The notes beneath the pieces are model-generated. The model did no database searches and was not told where the DNA came from. It saw only the letters and a list, made by a program, of their open reading frames with translations. DNA of 64,000 nt from Spirosoma sp. (lineage in GTDB: Bacteria > Bacteroidota > Bacteroidia > Cytophagales > Spirosomataceae), in NCBI RefSeq assembly GCF_026391055.1, contig NZ_JAPLET010000025.1, forward strand, positions 62,001 to 126,000. The letters are read 5' to 3'. Both the position numbers and the translations under genes were made by a program. The stretch's first letter is position 1; each line of letters begins with the position of its first letter. This document shows, piece by piece, positions 42,611-51,511 of the stretch.

Positions 42611-43441
42611 ATGCATCCAGCCACCGCTTCCGAAGCCGTTCTGTTAACCTACGACGATATTATTTTCCAGGCTCGCAACCGGGCCTATGGCGCTTTTGAC
42701 CTCCGTAACCAATACCGACCGACACTCAGCCGCGCATTAGGGCTGGGCGTCGGTCTGTTTTTAAGTGCATTAGCGGCTCCTACCCTCTACGCCCGACTCT
42801 GGCCCCATGAATCCATCACGTTAGACCAGTCCATGAGCGAAGTGACGCTGACAAAATTGACGGAACCACCCGTCGAGAAACCCATCGTCATCCCCCCCGC
42901 CGAAACCGCTCCGGCCGTTAACACTGTGCGAAATCTGCCACTGGTCGTTATGCCCGAGGCCGATGTGGTGGAAGAAACGTTGCCGCCTACTACAGACGAA
43001 TTGAAAGACGCCACCTCCGGCACGCAAACGGCCGAAGGTACGGGCGATATTGACATTATCGCAGCACCCGAAGCCTCGGCTCCCACGGTGGTCGAGAAAG
43101 CGCTGGAAACCGAGCCGAAGACGGAAGCCCCGTTTCTTACCGTCGAGCAACAGCCGGAGTATCCGGGTGGTATGGAGGCTTTACGAGCGTTTCTGGGCAA
43201 GAATCTGAACTACCCCCGCCCGGCAGCCTCGGCGGGTGTGTCGGGCCGGGTCTATGTCAGTTTTGTGGTCAATACAGACGGCAGCCTAACCGATTTGACC
43301 ATACTGAAAGGGATTGGCTTTGGCTGCGACGAAGAGGCTCTGCGGGTTATGCGCAAGATGCCCAACTGGCGGGCGGGCAAACAGTCGGGCCGGGCTGTTC
43401 GGGTAAAGTATAATCTGCCCATTTCCTTCACACTCGAATAA
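42611..43441 (+). CDS. TonB-like energy transducer protein
   Basis: This 276-residue protein starts at ATG 42611 (the frame is open from GTG 42557). One inner-membrane helix lies near residues 38-60, followed by a Pro/Glu/Thr-rich stretch (PPVEKPIVIPPAE). The C-terminal TonB domain of about 85 residues has YPGGMEALRAFLGKNL, YPRPAASAG and GCDEEALRVMRKMPNW. It spans the periplasm and links proton motive force to TonB-dependent outer-membrane receptors. A second, shorter TonB-like gene follows. Confidence 0.88.
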   Translation: MHPATASEAVLLTYDDIIFQARNRAYGAFDLRNQYRPTLSRALGLGVGLFLSALAAPTLYARLWPHESITLDQSMSEVTLTKLTEPPVEKPIVIPPAETAPAVNTVRNLPLVVMPEADVVEETLPPTTDELKDATSGTQTAEGTGDIDIIAAPEASAPTVVEKALETEPKTEAPFLTVEQQPEYPGGMEALRAFLGKNLNYPRPAASAGVSGRVYVSFVVNTDGSLTDLTILKGIGFGCDEEALRVMRKMPNWRAGKQSGRAVRVKYNLPISFTLE

Positions 43442-43503
43442 CGGCAGTATGGAAAATCAGGATGTCCTGCATCCTGTGACTACACAAACCATTAATAGCC
43501 GTT

Positions 43504-43956
43504 ATGCCCCTGTTTCGTACCCTTCACCTACCGACGTTCATCCGGCTGGCTGGCCTGAGCGTCGGTATTTTTATGACAACGTTCAGTCTTGCCCAGCGCC
43601 CTCCAAAACTCGACGACCCTACGGTCTTTACCGTCGTGGAGAAACAACCTGAATTTCCGGGTGGTATGAGTGCCTTGAGCACCTTCATAAAAACGAATAC
43701 GACCTACCCGCCCGATGCCCAAAAGGCGGGCATAAAAGGGACGGTTTACCTATCGTTCATCGTTGAACGAGACGGCTCCCGCACCGCCATCACGATTTTG
43801 CAGGGTATGGGCTATGGCTGCGATGAGGAAGCCATGCGCGTTGTCAGAATGATGCCCAACTGGTTACCAGGGAGTCAGGACGGCCATCCGTTACGGGTCA
43901 AGTACAACCTGCCTATCCGCTTTGGCATACCTGAGCCTGTGCGAAAAATAAAATAA
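43504..43956 (+). CDS. Short TonB-domain protein
   Basis: This 150-residue protein is essentially the TonB C-terminal domain after a signal-like helix (residues 11-30). It shares FPGGMSALSTFIK, YPPDAQKAGIKG and GCDEEAMRVVRMMPNW with the longer protein before it. It lacks the Pro-rich spacer, so it may not span the periplasm and may instead be a soluble periplasmic or outer-membrane-side module. It starts 62 bases after the stop of the longer gene, so the two are probably co-transcribed paralogues. Confidence 0.85.
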   Translation: MPLFRTLHLPTFIRLAGLSVGIFMTTFSLAQRPPKLDDPTVFTVVEKQPEFPGGMSALSTFIKTNTTYPPDAQKAGIKGTVYLSFIVERDGSRTAITILQGMGYGCDEEAMRVVRMMPNWLPGSQDGHPLRVKYNLPIRFGIPEPVRKIK

Positions 43957-44110
43957 GACTGGAGTTATTGAACAAGGAGATGGTCAATACGAGCTATGCT
44001 CAATCATCGACGGCCAGAATAATTCATTTTTCGCCTAAATGAACCGTTAAGACCGGGATTTATAGGGAACAGGGCCACCCACCCTCGCTGCATCAATAAA
44101 TGCCGTCGAG

Positions 44111-44141
44111 TTGGGGAGCGGTTTGAAAGACCGTACCTTTG
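44111..44141 (+). promoter_or_regulatory. Consensus promoter of nspC with almost no leader
   Basis: TTG at 44111-44113, 20 bases, then TACCTTTG at 44134-44141. The ATG is at 44146, four bases beyond the -7 box, which implies a leaderless or nearly leaderless transcript. Confidence 0.6.
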
Positions 44142-44145
44142 CGGC

Positions 44146-45306
44146 ATGAATACGACTTTGCTTCAACACATCAACGGCAATGCCGAACCCGTTATTCCGT
44201 CGCCCTGCTTCGTGCTTGAGGAGGCCAAACTCCGCCGAAACCTTGAACTGATCGATTCTGTACAACGCGCGGCTGGCGTAACCATTATACTGGCTCTGAA
44301 AGGCTTTTCGATGTACTCGGCCTTTCCGCTGGTGCGCCAATACCTGAGCGGGGCCACAGCCAGTTCGTTGAACGAAGTCAAGCTCGTAAACGAATACATG
44401 GGTGTGCAGGCGCATACCTACATACCGGCCTATCAGGATGCCACCTTCGATGAGGTCGTTAGCCGAAGCAGCCACCTAACGTTTAATTCGTGGAGCCAGT
44501 GGGAACGCTTCAAAGACCGGGTAGCGGGTAAGCCCGTTTCGTGCGGCATTCGGGTCAATCCGCAGTATTCGGAAGTAGCCACAGACATGTATAATCCCTG
44601 TGTGCCCGGCTCCCGGCTCGGCGCCACCCGCGACCAGCTGCCCGATCAACTGCCCGAAGGATTGGATGGCATTCACTTCCATACGCTCTGCGAGAACGAT
44701 TCCTTTACCCTCGAACGTACGCTGGAAGCCCTCGAAAGCCGGTTTGATACCCTGCTCCATCAGGCCAAATGGGTAAACTTCGGCGGGGGGCATCTGATGA
44801 CCCGCGAAGGCTACGATACCAATCACCTGATTGGTTTGCTGACGGCTTTCCGGCAGAAATACAATGTCGATATCATTCTGGAGCCTGGTTCGGCCATTGC
44901 CTGGCAAACGGGTGTGCTGGTGTCAACCGTACTTGACGTATTCAACAGCCAGGGAATTGACGTTGCCATTTTGGATACCTCCTTTGCGGCCCACATGCCC
45001 GACACGCTCGAAATGCCCTATAAACCGCGAATCATTCATTCGTATCACGAGCCCGTTGCCGGAAAGCCTACCTACAGACTGGGCGGTATGACCTGCCTGG
45101 CCGGTGATTTCATGGGCGATTATTCGTTCGACAAACCGCTCGAAGTGGGCGATACCGTTGTGTTCGACGATATGATTCACTATACGATGGTAAAGACCAC
45201 CACGTTCAACGGCGTAAACTTGCCCGCCATCGGCGTCTGGAAAGAGGATGAATCGTTTCAGGTACTAAAAGCCTTTGGCTACGAAAGCTTTAAGGATCGA
45301 CTGTAG
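44146..45306 (+). CDS. nspC: Carboxynorspermidine decarboxylase
   Basis: This 386-residue fold III PLP enzyme has the N-terminal IPSPCFVLEEAKLRRNLELI and the cofactor lysine K52 in ILALKGFSMY. The HTLCENDS, NFGGGHLMTREGYD and LEPGSAIAW motifs are those of NspC. It removes the carboxyl group from carboxynorspermidine or carboxyspermidine. Together with the synthase at 40454 it completes the alternative polyamine route. The start is fixed by the promoter: no other in-frame ATG precedes the cofactor lysine. Confidence 0.93.
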   Translation: MNTTLLQHINGNAEPVIPSPCFVLEEAKLRRNLELIDSVQRAAGVTIILALKGFSMYSAFPLVRQYLSGATASSLNEVKLVNEYMGVQAHTYIPAYQDATFDEVVSRSSHLTFNSWSQWERFKDRVAGKPVSCGIRVNPQYSEVATDMYNPCVPGSRLGATRDQLPDQLPEGLDGIHFHTLCENDSFTLERTLEALESRFDTLLHQAKWVNFGGGHLMTREGYDTNHLIGLLTAFRQKYNVDIILEPGSAIAWQTGVLVSTVLDVFNSQGIDVAILDTSFAAHMPDTLEMPYKPRIIHSYHEPVAGKPTYRLGGMTCLAGDFMGDYSFDKPLEVGDTVVFDDMIHYTMVKTTTFNGVNLPAIGVWKEDESFQVLKAFGYESFKDRL

Positions 45307-45357
45307 TTTGTGTAATGTCGGGTGATACACTCAGTATTACTCTACTGTACTATAACA

Positions 45358-45391
45358 AAAAACCTGCATACGATGCCGTGTGCAGGTTTTT
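45358..45391. terminator. Bidirectional terminator after nspC
   Basis: AAAAACCTGCA at 45358-45368 pairs with TGCAGGTTTTT at 45381-45391. It lies between converging nspC and the UDP-xylose synthase gene. Confidence 0.9.
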
Positions 45392-45472
45392 ATTAGACAG
45401 CTAAAGGTAACCACCTGAGGTAGTTACAGCAAAGTAAAGCTACAACCGTTTTTCCAAACGAAAACCGGTTCT

Positions 45473-46453
45473 TTAATTTTTTGCAAACTCCCGATGATAG
45501 GCCGCCGTGTATAATTCTTCTTCGGGCAAACTCTTAAAGTATTCGTACGTAATACGAAGACCCTCCTCGCGCGACACCTTCGGCTCCCAGTCCAGAATCG
45601 CTTTCGCCTTCGTGATGTCGGGCTGGCGTTGTTTCGGATCGTCGACGGGTAAGTCTTTAAGAATTAGCTTCTGTTTGGTGCCTGTAAGCTTGATGATTTC
45701 CTCACCAAATTCCTTGATCGTAATCTCCGACGGATTACCGATGTTAACCGGATAGGCGTAGTCACTGAGCAGCAACCGATAAATGCCTTCAACCAGGTCA
45801 TCGACGTAACAGAATGAACGAGTCTGGCTACCATCTCCAAAAACCGTCAGGTCTTCACCACGCAGTGCCTGACCGATGAATGCGGGCAATACCCGACCGT
45901 CATTCAGGCGCATACGCGGGCCATAGGTATTGAAAATCCGGACGATCCGCGTTTCCAGGCCATGATAGGTATGATATGCCATGGTGATCGCTTCCTGAAA
46001 ACGCTTGGCCTCATCGTACACCCCACGCGGGCCTACAGGGTTTACATTACCCCAGTACTCTTCAGGCTGTGGGTGAACGCTTGGGTCGCCGTACACTTCT
46101 GAGGTCGATGCAATCAGTACCCGCGCTCCTTTCACCCGGGCCAGGCCAAGGCAGTTATGAATACCTAAAGACCCCACCTTCAGGGTTTGAATCGGAATTT
46201 TGAGGTAATCGATTGGGCTGGCCGGTGAGGCAAAATGCAGAATGTAATCCAGCTCGCCCGGAACGTGAATAAATTTGGATACATCATGGTGATAAAACTC
46301 AAAATTGGGCAGATGGAACAGATGCTCAATATTCCGGACATCGCCCGTAATGAGGTTATCCATAGCTATTACATGATACCCTTCTTTAATAAATCGGTCG
46401 CAGAGGTGCGAACCTAAAAAGCCGGCTCCTCCGGTGATTAAAACACGTTTCAT
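45473..46453 (-). CDS. UDP-glucuronate decarboxylase (UDP-xylose synthase)
   Basis: This 326-residue extended SDR enzyme has the NAD fold [16 protein letters not shown] at the start and the catalytic Y-x-x-x-K in [20 protein letters not shown] and [10 protein letters not shown] follow in family order. It converts UDP-glucuronate, made by the neighbouring ugd product, to UDP-xylose for surface polysaccharides. The ugd gene lies just upstream on the same strand, 98 bases away across a hairpin. Confidence 0.9.
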   Translation of the reverse strand: MKRVLITGGAGFLGSHLCDRFIKEGYHVIAMDNLITGDVRNIEHLFHLPNFEFYHHDVSKFIHVPGELDYILHFASPASPIDYLKIPIQTLKVGSLGIHNCLGLARVKGARVLIASTSEVYGDPSVHPQPEEYWGNVNPVGPRGVYDEAKRFQEAITMAYHTYHGLETRIVRIFNTYGPRMRLNDGRVLPAFIGQALRGEDLTVFGDGSQTRSFCYVDDLVEGIYRLLLSDYAYPVNIGNPSEITIKEFGEEIIKLTGTKQKLILKDLPVDDPKQRQPDITKAKAILDWEPKVSREEGLRITYEYFKSLPEEELYTAAYHREFAKN

Positions 46454-46476
46454 ATGTTATTTTGAGTAGTAGAATA

Positions 46477-46533
46477 CACAAAGAAGCAGCGTTCACAAAC
46501 TTTGTAAAGTTGTGAACCGCTGCGTTCCTGTGT
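46477..46533. other. Hairpin in the ugd-uxs intergenic region
   Basis: GCAGCGTTCACAA at 46486-46498 pairs, with one bulge, with TTGTGAA-C-CGCTGC at 46510-46523, and outer bases (ACACA/TGTGT-like) extend it. There is no T run, so it may be an mRNA processing or stability element in the operon rather than a terminator. Confidence 0.5.
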
Positions 46534-46551
46534 CTCTATATTTAACTGCAT

Positions 46552-47883
46552 TTAGACTTTTTGCTCGACTGGGGCCATAATTGGTTCACGGCCCACGGAG
46601 TAGTACGTATAATTCTGCTCAATCATCTGATCCAGCTCATATACGTTACGACCGTCGAAAATTACTTTATTTTTCAATAAAAGATTCATTTTATCGAAAT
46701 CAGGCGTGCGGAACAACGGCCACTCAGTAATGATAACCAGCGCATCGGCATCGTCGAGAGCGGCATACTGCGTATGGGCGTACGTTACGGCATTACCGAT
46801 CTGCTCCCGCACATTGTCCATAGCTTCCGGATCATAAACCGTCACTTTGGCACCTGCATCAATTAACGCTTTAATATTATCCAGGGCGGGAGCCTCACGA
46901 ATGTCGTCTGTGTAAGGTTTGAAGGCTAATCCCCAGATAGCGATTGTCTTCCCTTTCAAATCTCCGCCAAAATGATTGAGAATCAATGGCATCAGCTTTG
47001 TCTTCTGCTCATAGTTGACCTCCATCACCGATTTCAGTACTTTGAAATCGTAGTCGAAATCCTTGGCTGTTTTCGCCAGCGCCTGCACATCTTTCGGGAA
47101 GCAGCTACCGCCGTATCCAATACCGGCAAACAAGAATCGTTTACCAATGCGGCTGTCCGTTCCAATACCCCGACGGATGTCGTCTACGTTTGCACCGGCC
47201 CGTTCGCAAAGGTTGGCGATTTCGTTCATAAACGTAATTTTGGTAGCCAGGAATGCGTTAGCGGCATACTTGGTCATCTCAGCGGAACGCTCGTCCATGA
47301 AAATGACGGGGTTACCCTGCCGTACCAGCGGTGCGTAAAGTCGGTTCATAACGGCCTTAGCCCGGTCCGACTTCGTCCCGATCACAACCCGATCAGGCTT
47401 CATGAAATCTTCAACGGCAACACCTTCGCGGAGGAATTCGGGGTTCGAAACGACGTCGAAATCTACCTTGGCATTATCAGCAATGTGCGCGTGTACTTTC
47501 TCGGCTGTGCCAACAGGTACGGTGCTCTTGTCAACAATTACCGCGTATTGGCTCAATATTGGACCTAGGTCACTGGCTACTTTCAGAATATATTTCAAAT
47601 CAGCGGAGCCATCCTCACCCGGAGGAGTTGGCAGGGCTAAAAAGATAACCTCAGCTCCTTTGATTCCTTCTTCCAAATCTGTGGTGAATGTCAAACGACC
47701 TTCTTCAACATTCCGGTGAAACAAGGTCTCCAGACCTGGTTCATAAATAGGAACAATCCCGTTATTAAGTTTTCCTACTTTGCGCTCATCAATGTCTACA
47801 CAGGTAACCTGATTTCCAGTTTCGGCAAAACACGTACCCGTTACAAGTCCTACATATCCGGTTCCAACAACAGCTAGTTTCAT
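46552..47883 (-). CDS. ugd: UDP-glucose 6-dehydrogenase
   Basis: This 443-residue protein oxidises UDP-glucose to UDP-glucuronate with two NAD. It has the N-terminal LAVVGTGYVGLVTGTCFAE, the catalytic cysteine in GGSCFPKDVQAL, and WGLAFKPYTDDIREAPAL near the C-terminal NAD site. Product flow to the next gene (UDP-glucuronate decarboxylase) is clear. The 365 bases upstream are AT-rich and hold no gene; no exact promoter consensus was seen there. Confidence 0.95.
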   Translation of the reverse strand: MKLAVVGTGYVGLVTGTCFAETGNQVTCVDIDERKVGKLNNGIVPIYEPGLETLFHRNVEEGRLTFTTDLEEGIKGAEVIFLALPTPPGEDGSADLKYILKVASDLGPILSQYAVIVDKSTVPVGTAEKVHAHIADNAKVDFDVVSNPEFLREGVAVEDFMKPDRVVIGTKSDRAKAVMNRLYAPLVRQGNPVIFMDERSAEMTKYAANAFLATKITFMNEIANLCERAGANVDDIRRGIGTDSRIGKRFLFAGIGYGGSCFPKDVQALAKTAKDFDYDFKVLKSVMEVNYEQKTKLMPLILNHFGGDLKGKTIAIWGLAFKPYTDDIREAPALDNIKALIDAGAKVTVYDPEAMDNVREQIGNAVTYAHTQYAALDDADALVIITEWPLFRTPDFDKMNLLLKNKVIFDGRNVYELDQMIEQNYTYYSVGREPIMAPVEQKV

Positions 47884-48248
47884 ATATATAATAAAATAAA
47901 AAATTAAATTGACTATTTATACTACTCATTTAAGATAATCAACGCTACAAAAATAGGAGTTTTTTAATAAGCTCCTAGGACCAGTAAATAAAATCCCAGT
48001 TCTGGTTAAAACACCATCTCTTGGCTATACCTGAAAAAACTTTATTGAAATCAACCAATGCAAAAATACCAAATCAGCATATATAAACAAATAAAGTTTA
48101 CTATTTCATAAATTCAACAACTAAAAACTTATTGTATGCCCTTTTACAACTAACAAAAAGCGTTAAGTAAACCCTAATTTCAGACTTGTACTTATCTTAG
48201 AAATTTCTTAACTTTCTTGCCAATCAACAACTAAAGAAGCCCAACTTT
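47884..48248. other. 365-base AT-rich divergent intergenic region
   Basis: This region lies between the divergent ugd and acyl-CoA dehydrogenase genes, so it must carry both promoters. I see only AT-rich runs, and TTATCTTAG at 48191-48199 as a weak plus-strand -7 candidate. No small frame or hairpin is convincing. Confidence 0.5.
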
Positions 48249-49409
48249 ATGACAAATGAAATTGTAGAAAACAAAGAATTAATTGCTCAGTCAGTTCGAA
48301 AATTTAGTGAACGGTTTATTCAGCCTAATATCCGGCAATGGGATGATAGTCAATACTTTCCATCTGAGTTGTTTCGGGAGCTGGGAAATCAGGGATTAAT
48401 GGGCATGCTGGTCCCGGACTATTATGGTGGGTCAGGCCTGGGGTATCAGGAATATGTGACAGCTATAGTTGAGCTTTCGCGGGTTGACGGTTCCATCGGC
48501 TTATCGATGGCGGCTCATAATTCACTTTGTACGAACCACATTCTCTTATTTGGTAACGATGCTCAGAAAAGTGCTTATCTCCCACGACTAGCAACGGGCG
48601 AATGGCTTGGAGCGTGGGGACTTACGGAACCCAATACTGGGTCCGACGCGGGCAACATGCGAACAACCGCACACCGGGATGGAGATGACTGGGTATTGAA
48701 CGGAGCAAAAAACTTCATCACCCACGGCATAAGTGGTCATGTGGCCGTGGTGATTGCCCGCACAGGTGAGCCTAATACGCCACACAATGCCACGGCATTT
48801 ATTGTAGAAAGGGGAACGCCGGGATTTACAGGCGGACGAAAAGAGGACAAACTCGGTATGCGGGCCTCAGAAACGGCGGAAATGATTTTTCAGGAATGCC
48901 GGATTTCTGACAGCCAACGGCTCGGCACCGTCGGTGATGGTTTCATTCAATCCCTCAAAGTACTTGATGGAGGCCGCATTTCAATAGCAGCGCTAAGTCT
49001 TGGTATTGCTTACGGAGCTTATGATGCTGCTGTAGCCTACGCGAAAGAACGTGAACAATTTGGTCAGCCGATCGCTAATTTTCAGGGCATAAGCTTTAAA
49101 CTGGCAGATATGGCCACCGCTATCGAAGCCGCTAAACTCCTGACTTATCAGGCAGCTGCCCTGAAAGATGCCGGGGAGCCGGTTACTAAAGAATCGGCAA
49201 TGGCAAAATTATTTGCTTCCGAAACAGCGGTTAGCGTTGCCAACGATGCCGTTCAGATTTTTGGTGGCTATGGATATACAAAAGATTACCCCGTTGAGAA
49301 ATTTTACCGCGACGCAAAACTGTGTACCATTGGAGAAGGGACCAGCGAAATTCAAAAACTGGTTATCTCAAGGCATATCCTGACAGGGATTTCAACCAGA
49401 TCAAAATGA
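48249..49409 (+). CDS. Acyl-CoA dehydrogenase
   Basis: This is a 386-residue FAD enzyme of the short/medium-chain ACAD family. Family motifs are [35 protein letters not shown] (FAD and substrate region), [21 protein letters not shown], and the C-terminal catalytic region [17 protein letters not shown] with the base glutamate. It is probably part of fatty acid or branched-chain acid oxidation; electron transfer flavoprotein genes are not in the window. Downstream DNA is full of small repeats. Confidence 0.92.
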   Translation: MTNEIVENKELIAQSVRKFSERFIQPNIRQWDDSQYFPSELFRELGNQGLMGMLVPDYYGGSGLGYQEYVTAIVELSRVDGSIGLSMAAHNSLCTNHILLFGNDAQKSAYLPRLATGEWLGAWGLTEPNTGSDAGNMRTTAHRDGDDWVLNGAKNFITHGISGHVAVVIARTGEPNTPHNATAFIVERGTPGFTGGRKEDKLGMRASETAEMIFQECRISDSQRLGTVGDGFIQSLKVLDGGRISIAALSLGIAYGAYDAAVAYAKEREQFGQPIANFQGISFKLADMATAIEAAKLLTYQAAALKDAGEPVTKESAMAKLFASETAVSVANDAVQIFGGYGYTKDYPVEKFYRDAKLCTIGEGTSEIQKLVISRHILTGISTRSK

Positions 49410-49413
49410 TTTT

Positions 49414-49447
49414 CAAGATTAATGCAGTAACAAGATTAATGCAGTAA
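49414..49447. repeat. Perfect tandem repeat, 2 x 17 bp
   Basis: CAAGATTAATGCAGTAA occurs at 49414-49430 and again at 49431-49447 without gap, right after the acyl-CoA dehydrogenase stop. Confidence 0.85.
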
Positions 49448-49533
49448 ATAAAATCTGATTTTAGTCTTGGGGACGACAAGTCCTATCGCCTTATTCTCAG
49501 ATGATTTTAACTGATTTTCTGGACTAATGTGAT

Positions 49534-49574
49534 AAAACAAATCCCGATCAGCTAGGCTGATCGGGATTTGTTTT
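49534..49574. terminator. 19-bp perfect hairpin terminator
   Basis: AAAACAAATCCCGATCAGC at 49534-49552 pairs with its exact complement at 49556-49574 around a TAG loop and ends in TTTT. Confidence 0.85.
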
Positions 49575-49587
49575 ACTGATTTTTGGC

Positions 49588-49613
49588 ATTAGCGAGCAGT
49601 ACTGCTCGCTAAT
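49588..49613. repeat. 26-bp perfect palindrome
   Basis: Bases 49588-49600 (ATTAGCGAGCAGT) and 49601-49613 are exact reverse complements with no spacer. It could be a protein-binding site or an extragenic palindrome. Confidence 0.7.
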
Positions 49614-49714
49614 CTAAATTGGATTGGAGTGATTTTCGGGATTAGTATGACAAGTGCACAACCGTGAGCAATCATGCTTAATCCTTTAAATTTTACTAAA
49701 ATACCGGTTCTGAT

Positions 49715-49957
49715 TTACACCGTACGACGCGAGCCTTTTATTAAGGCGGCAATACCAAGGATGATAACAGCACCGACAAAAGCGGTCAGGATCTGATCGA
49801 CGATACCACCATCCCGACCGAATATCCAACCACCTACAAATCCACCGGCAATACCCAGCAGGATTTCAGCGAAAAGCGAAAACGAAAACCGTTTAAAAAC
49901 AAGGTCAGCGAGCCAGCCGGCTACTGCACCTACCAGAATTGATACTAAGATTCCCAT
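49715..49957 (-). CDS. GlsB/YeaQ/YmgE-family membrane protein
   Basis: This 80-residue protein consists of three hydrophobic helices joined by glycine-rich turns (VGAVAGWLADLV, GIAGGFVGGWIFG, FVGAVIILGIAAL). It matches the transglycosylase-associated/GlsB stress family, small inner-membrane proteins of unknown mechanism. It stands alone. Confidence 0.88.
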   Translation of the reverse strand: MGILVSILVGAVAGWLADLVFKRFSFSLFAEILLGIAGGFVGGWIFGRDGGIVDQILTAFVGAVIILGIAALIKGSRRTV

Positions 49958-50026
49958 GACGTTTGAGTGTTGAGTACTAATAATGTGATAAAAACAGATA
50001 CATAACTTAGCTCAACTCCGTATTGT

Positions 50027-50773
50027 TTATTGTTTTATACCAATTACAGCTAACATTCGTCCAGTATGTCCGCCTTCTGCCCGATACGAGAAATAGAGGT
50101 CATTATTCAGCACCGTAGAGAAGGAGGAAATACTTATCTGGTTTACAGGAATTCCGAAGTCGGTCAGTAGCCGAAAATTGGCTGCTTTTAAATCAATATA
50201 GCTTTTTCCACTGCTATGGTCTGCCCGTTTAAAAGCTGGCAAAAACTGCTCGGCCACTTCGGGACCAACCTCAAAGGCGCATTCATCAATGCAGGTTCCT
50301 ACATAGCCATAACAGTCTTCGGGTAAAGTACCATACTGGTTCTGCATAGCCAGCAGCGTTTGAGTGACAATACCACCTACGGTACCGCGCCAGCCCGCAT
50401 GAACCGCCCCAACAGCCTGATGCCGATGGTCATACAGCAAAATCGGTACGCAGTCGGCTACGGTTACGCCGATGAGCAAATTAGGCTGGTTGGTAATCAG
50501 CGCATCATAGCCATCAAAACGACCCGGCTCAGTTGTGTGTAGAACGGCTGTGCTATGGATCTGATGCGACGATGCAAATTGAAATGAACCGGCGCCAATG
50601 TCCGAAAAGAAGCGACGGCGGTTCTCATCGACATTGGCAACCTCGTCGGCGGTATTGATACCCAGATTGAGCGATGAAAATGGTACCGGGCTAACGCCCC
50701 CAACCCGGGTGCTTTCGGCGGCAATCAGGGTAGTGAATGAAGAAAATATAGCTGGACAATAGTACGATTTCAT
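50027..50773 (-). CDS. pgeF: Peptidoglycan editing factor / multicopper polyphenol oxidase family (YfiH)
   Basis: This 248-residue cytoplasmic protein has SSLNLGINTADEVANV, QIHST, TVADCVPILLYD and HAGWRGTVGGIV, which supply the conserved H-C-H metal site. E. coli PgeF removes L-Ser-containing precursors from the cell-wall pool; older annotations call the family laccase. The length and motif order are normal. It is a single gene on the minus strand. Confidence 0.9.
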   Translation of the reverse strand: MKSYYCPAIFSSFTTLIAAESTRVGGVSPVPFSSLNLGINTADEVANVDENRRRFFSDIGAGSFQFASSHQIHSTAVLHTTEPGRFDGYDALITNQPNLLIGVTVADCVPILLYDHRHQAVGAVHAGWRGTVGGIVTQTLLAMQNQYGTLPEDCYGYVGTCIDECAFEVGPEVAEQFLPAFKRADHSSGKSYIDLKAANFRLLTDFGIPVNQISISSFSTVLNNDLYFSYRAEGGHTGRMLAVIGIKQ

Positions 50774-50922
50774 AAAATCAGGACGATTATATACTTCCGG
50801 GCATTGGCTTCGACCCTAAGCTCAACAAAATTGGGGCCTAAACTGACGCTTTCCTAACCTACCGGTTGCTCAAACATACCGGTTTCAGTCCATTCATCAA
50901 TTTACAGAACCGCTCCAGTAGT

Positions 50923-50959
50923 TTGCATTACATAGTACTGTCTGTAGCCTATATCTTTG
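50923..50959 (+). promoter_or_regulatory. Candidate promoter for the secreted beta protein
   Basis: TTG at 50923-50925 and TATCTTTG at 50952-50959, an exact -7 box but a long 26-base spacer. Confidence 0.4.
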
Positions 50960-51020
50960 TTTCACCAATCGGCAATAACCCGACTCGCTTTCAACTCAAA
51001 ACATTTAAACTATAAACATT

Positions 51021-51428
51021 ATGAAAACGCTCGTCAAATCCCTCGCTTTAGCTTTCTCTCTGGCTGTTGTCACAGCGGCTGCTTCTTTTGCCAACATCGC
51101 CGAAACCAACCCAATTGGTCGCCCCTCGAAGGTTGCCACGTACAAAACTGGTATATACACGACCGTATCGGGTAAGCTGAACATTGCCCTTGACAAAGAA
51201 ACGAACGGCCGTGTCGACATTCGCCTGAAAGACACAAGCGGTAAAGTCTTATACGCACAATACCTGGGCAAACACGACAAAGGCTGCCGCCTGAGCCTGA
51301 ACCTGAGCGATCTGGAAGATGGCACCTATATGCTGGAAATCAGCAATGGTGCCGAAACTACGACGCAAAACGTGGTTTTGTCGACTAAGCAACCCGCCAC
51401 CCCCAATCGTTTGGTTGCCATTAATTAA
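51021..51428 (+). CDS. Small secreted beta-sandwich protein
   Basis: This 135-residue protein has a signal peptide ending ASFA (about residue 24). The mature domain is about 85 residues of beta strands with GKLNIALDKETNG, DIRLKDTSGKVLYAQYLG and EDGTYMLEISNGAETTTQNV. This layout resembles a T9SS sorting domain or DUF3244, but it lacks the usual preceding cargo domain, so it may be a freestanding fold. It is followed by a strong terminator. Confidence 0.65.
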   Translation: MKTLVKSLALAFSLAVVTAAASFANIAETNPIGRPSKVATYKTGIYTTVSGKLNIALDKETNGRVDIRLKDTSGKVLYAQYLGKHDKGCRLSLNLSDLEDGTYMLEISNGAETTTQNVVLSTKQPATPNRLVAIN

Positions 51429-51453
51429 TGTCTGCTATCCTTTCTCACCAATA

Positions 51454-51487
51454 AAAAAGGTGCCCATCTATTTGGGCACCTTTTTTA
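51454..51487. terminator. Bidirectional terminator
   Basis: AAAAAAGGTGCCCA at 51454-51467 pairs perfectly with TGGGCACCTTTTTT at 51474-51487, between converging genes. Confidence 0.9.
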
Positions 51488-51511
51488 TTGTACAACCCTG
51501 AAATTAGTTTT

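Noticed and set aside
46972-47568. 198-residue plus-strand frame inside ugd
   Set aside because: ugd on the minus strand carries its catalytic motifs; the antisense frame has no recognisable domain.
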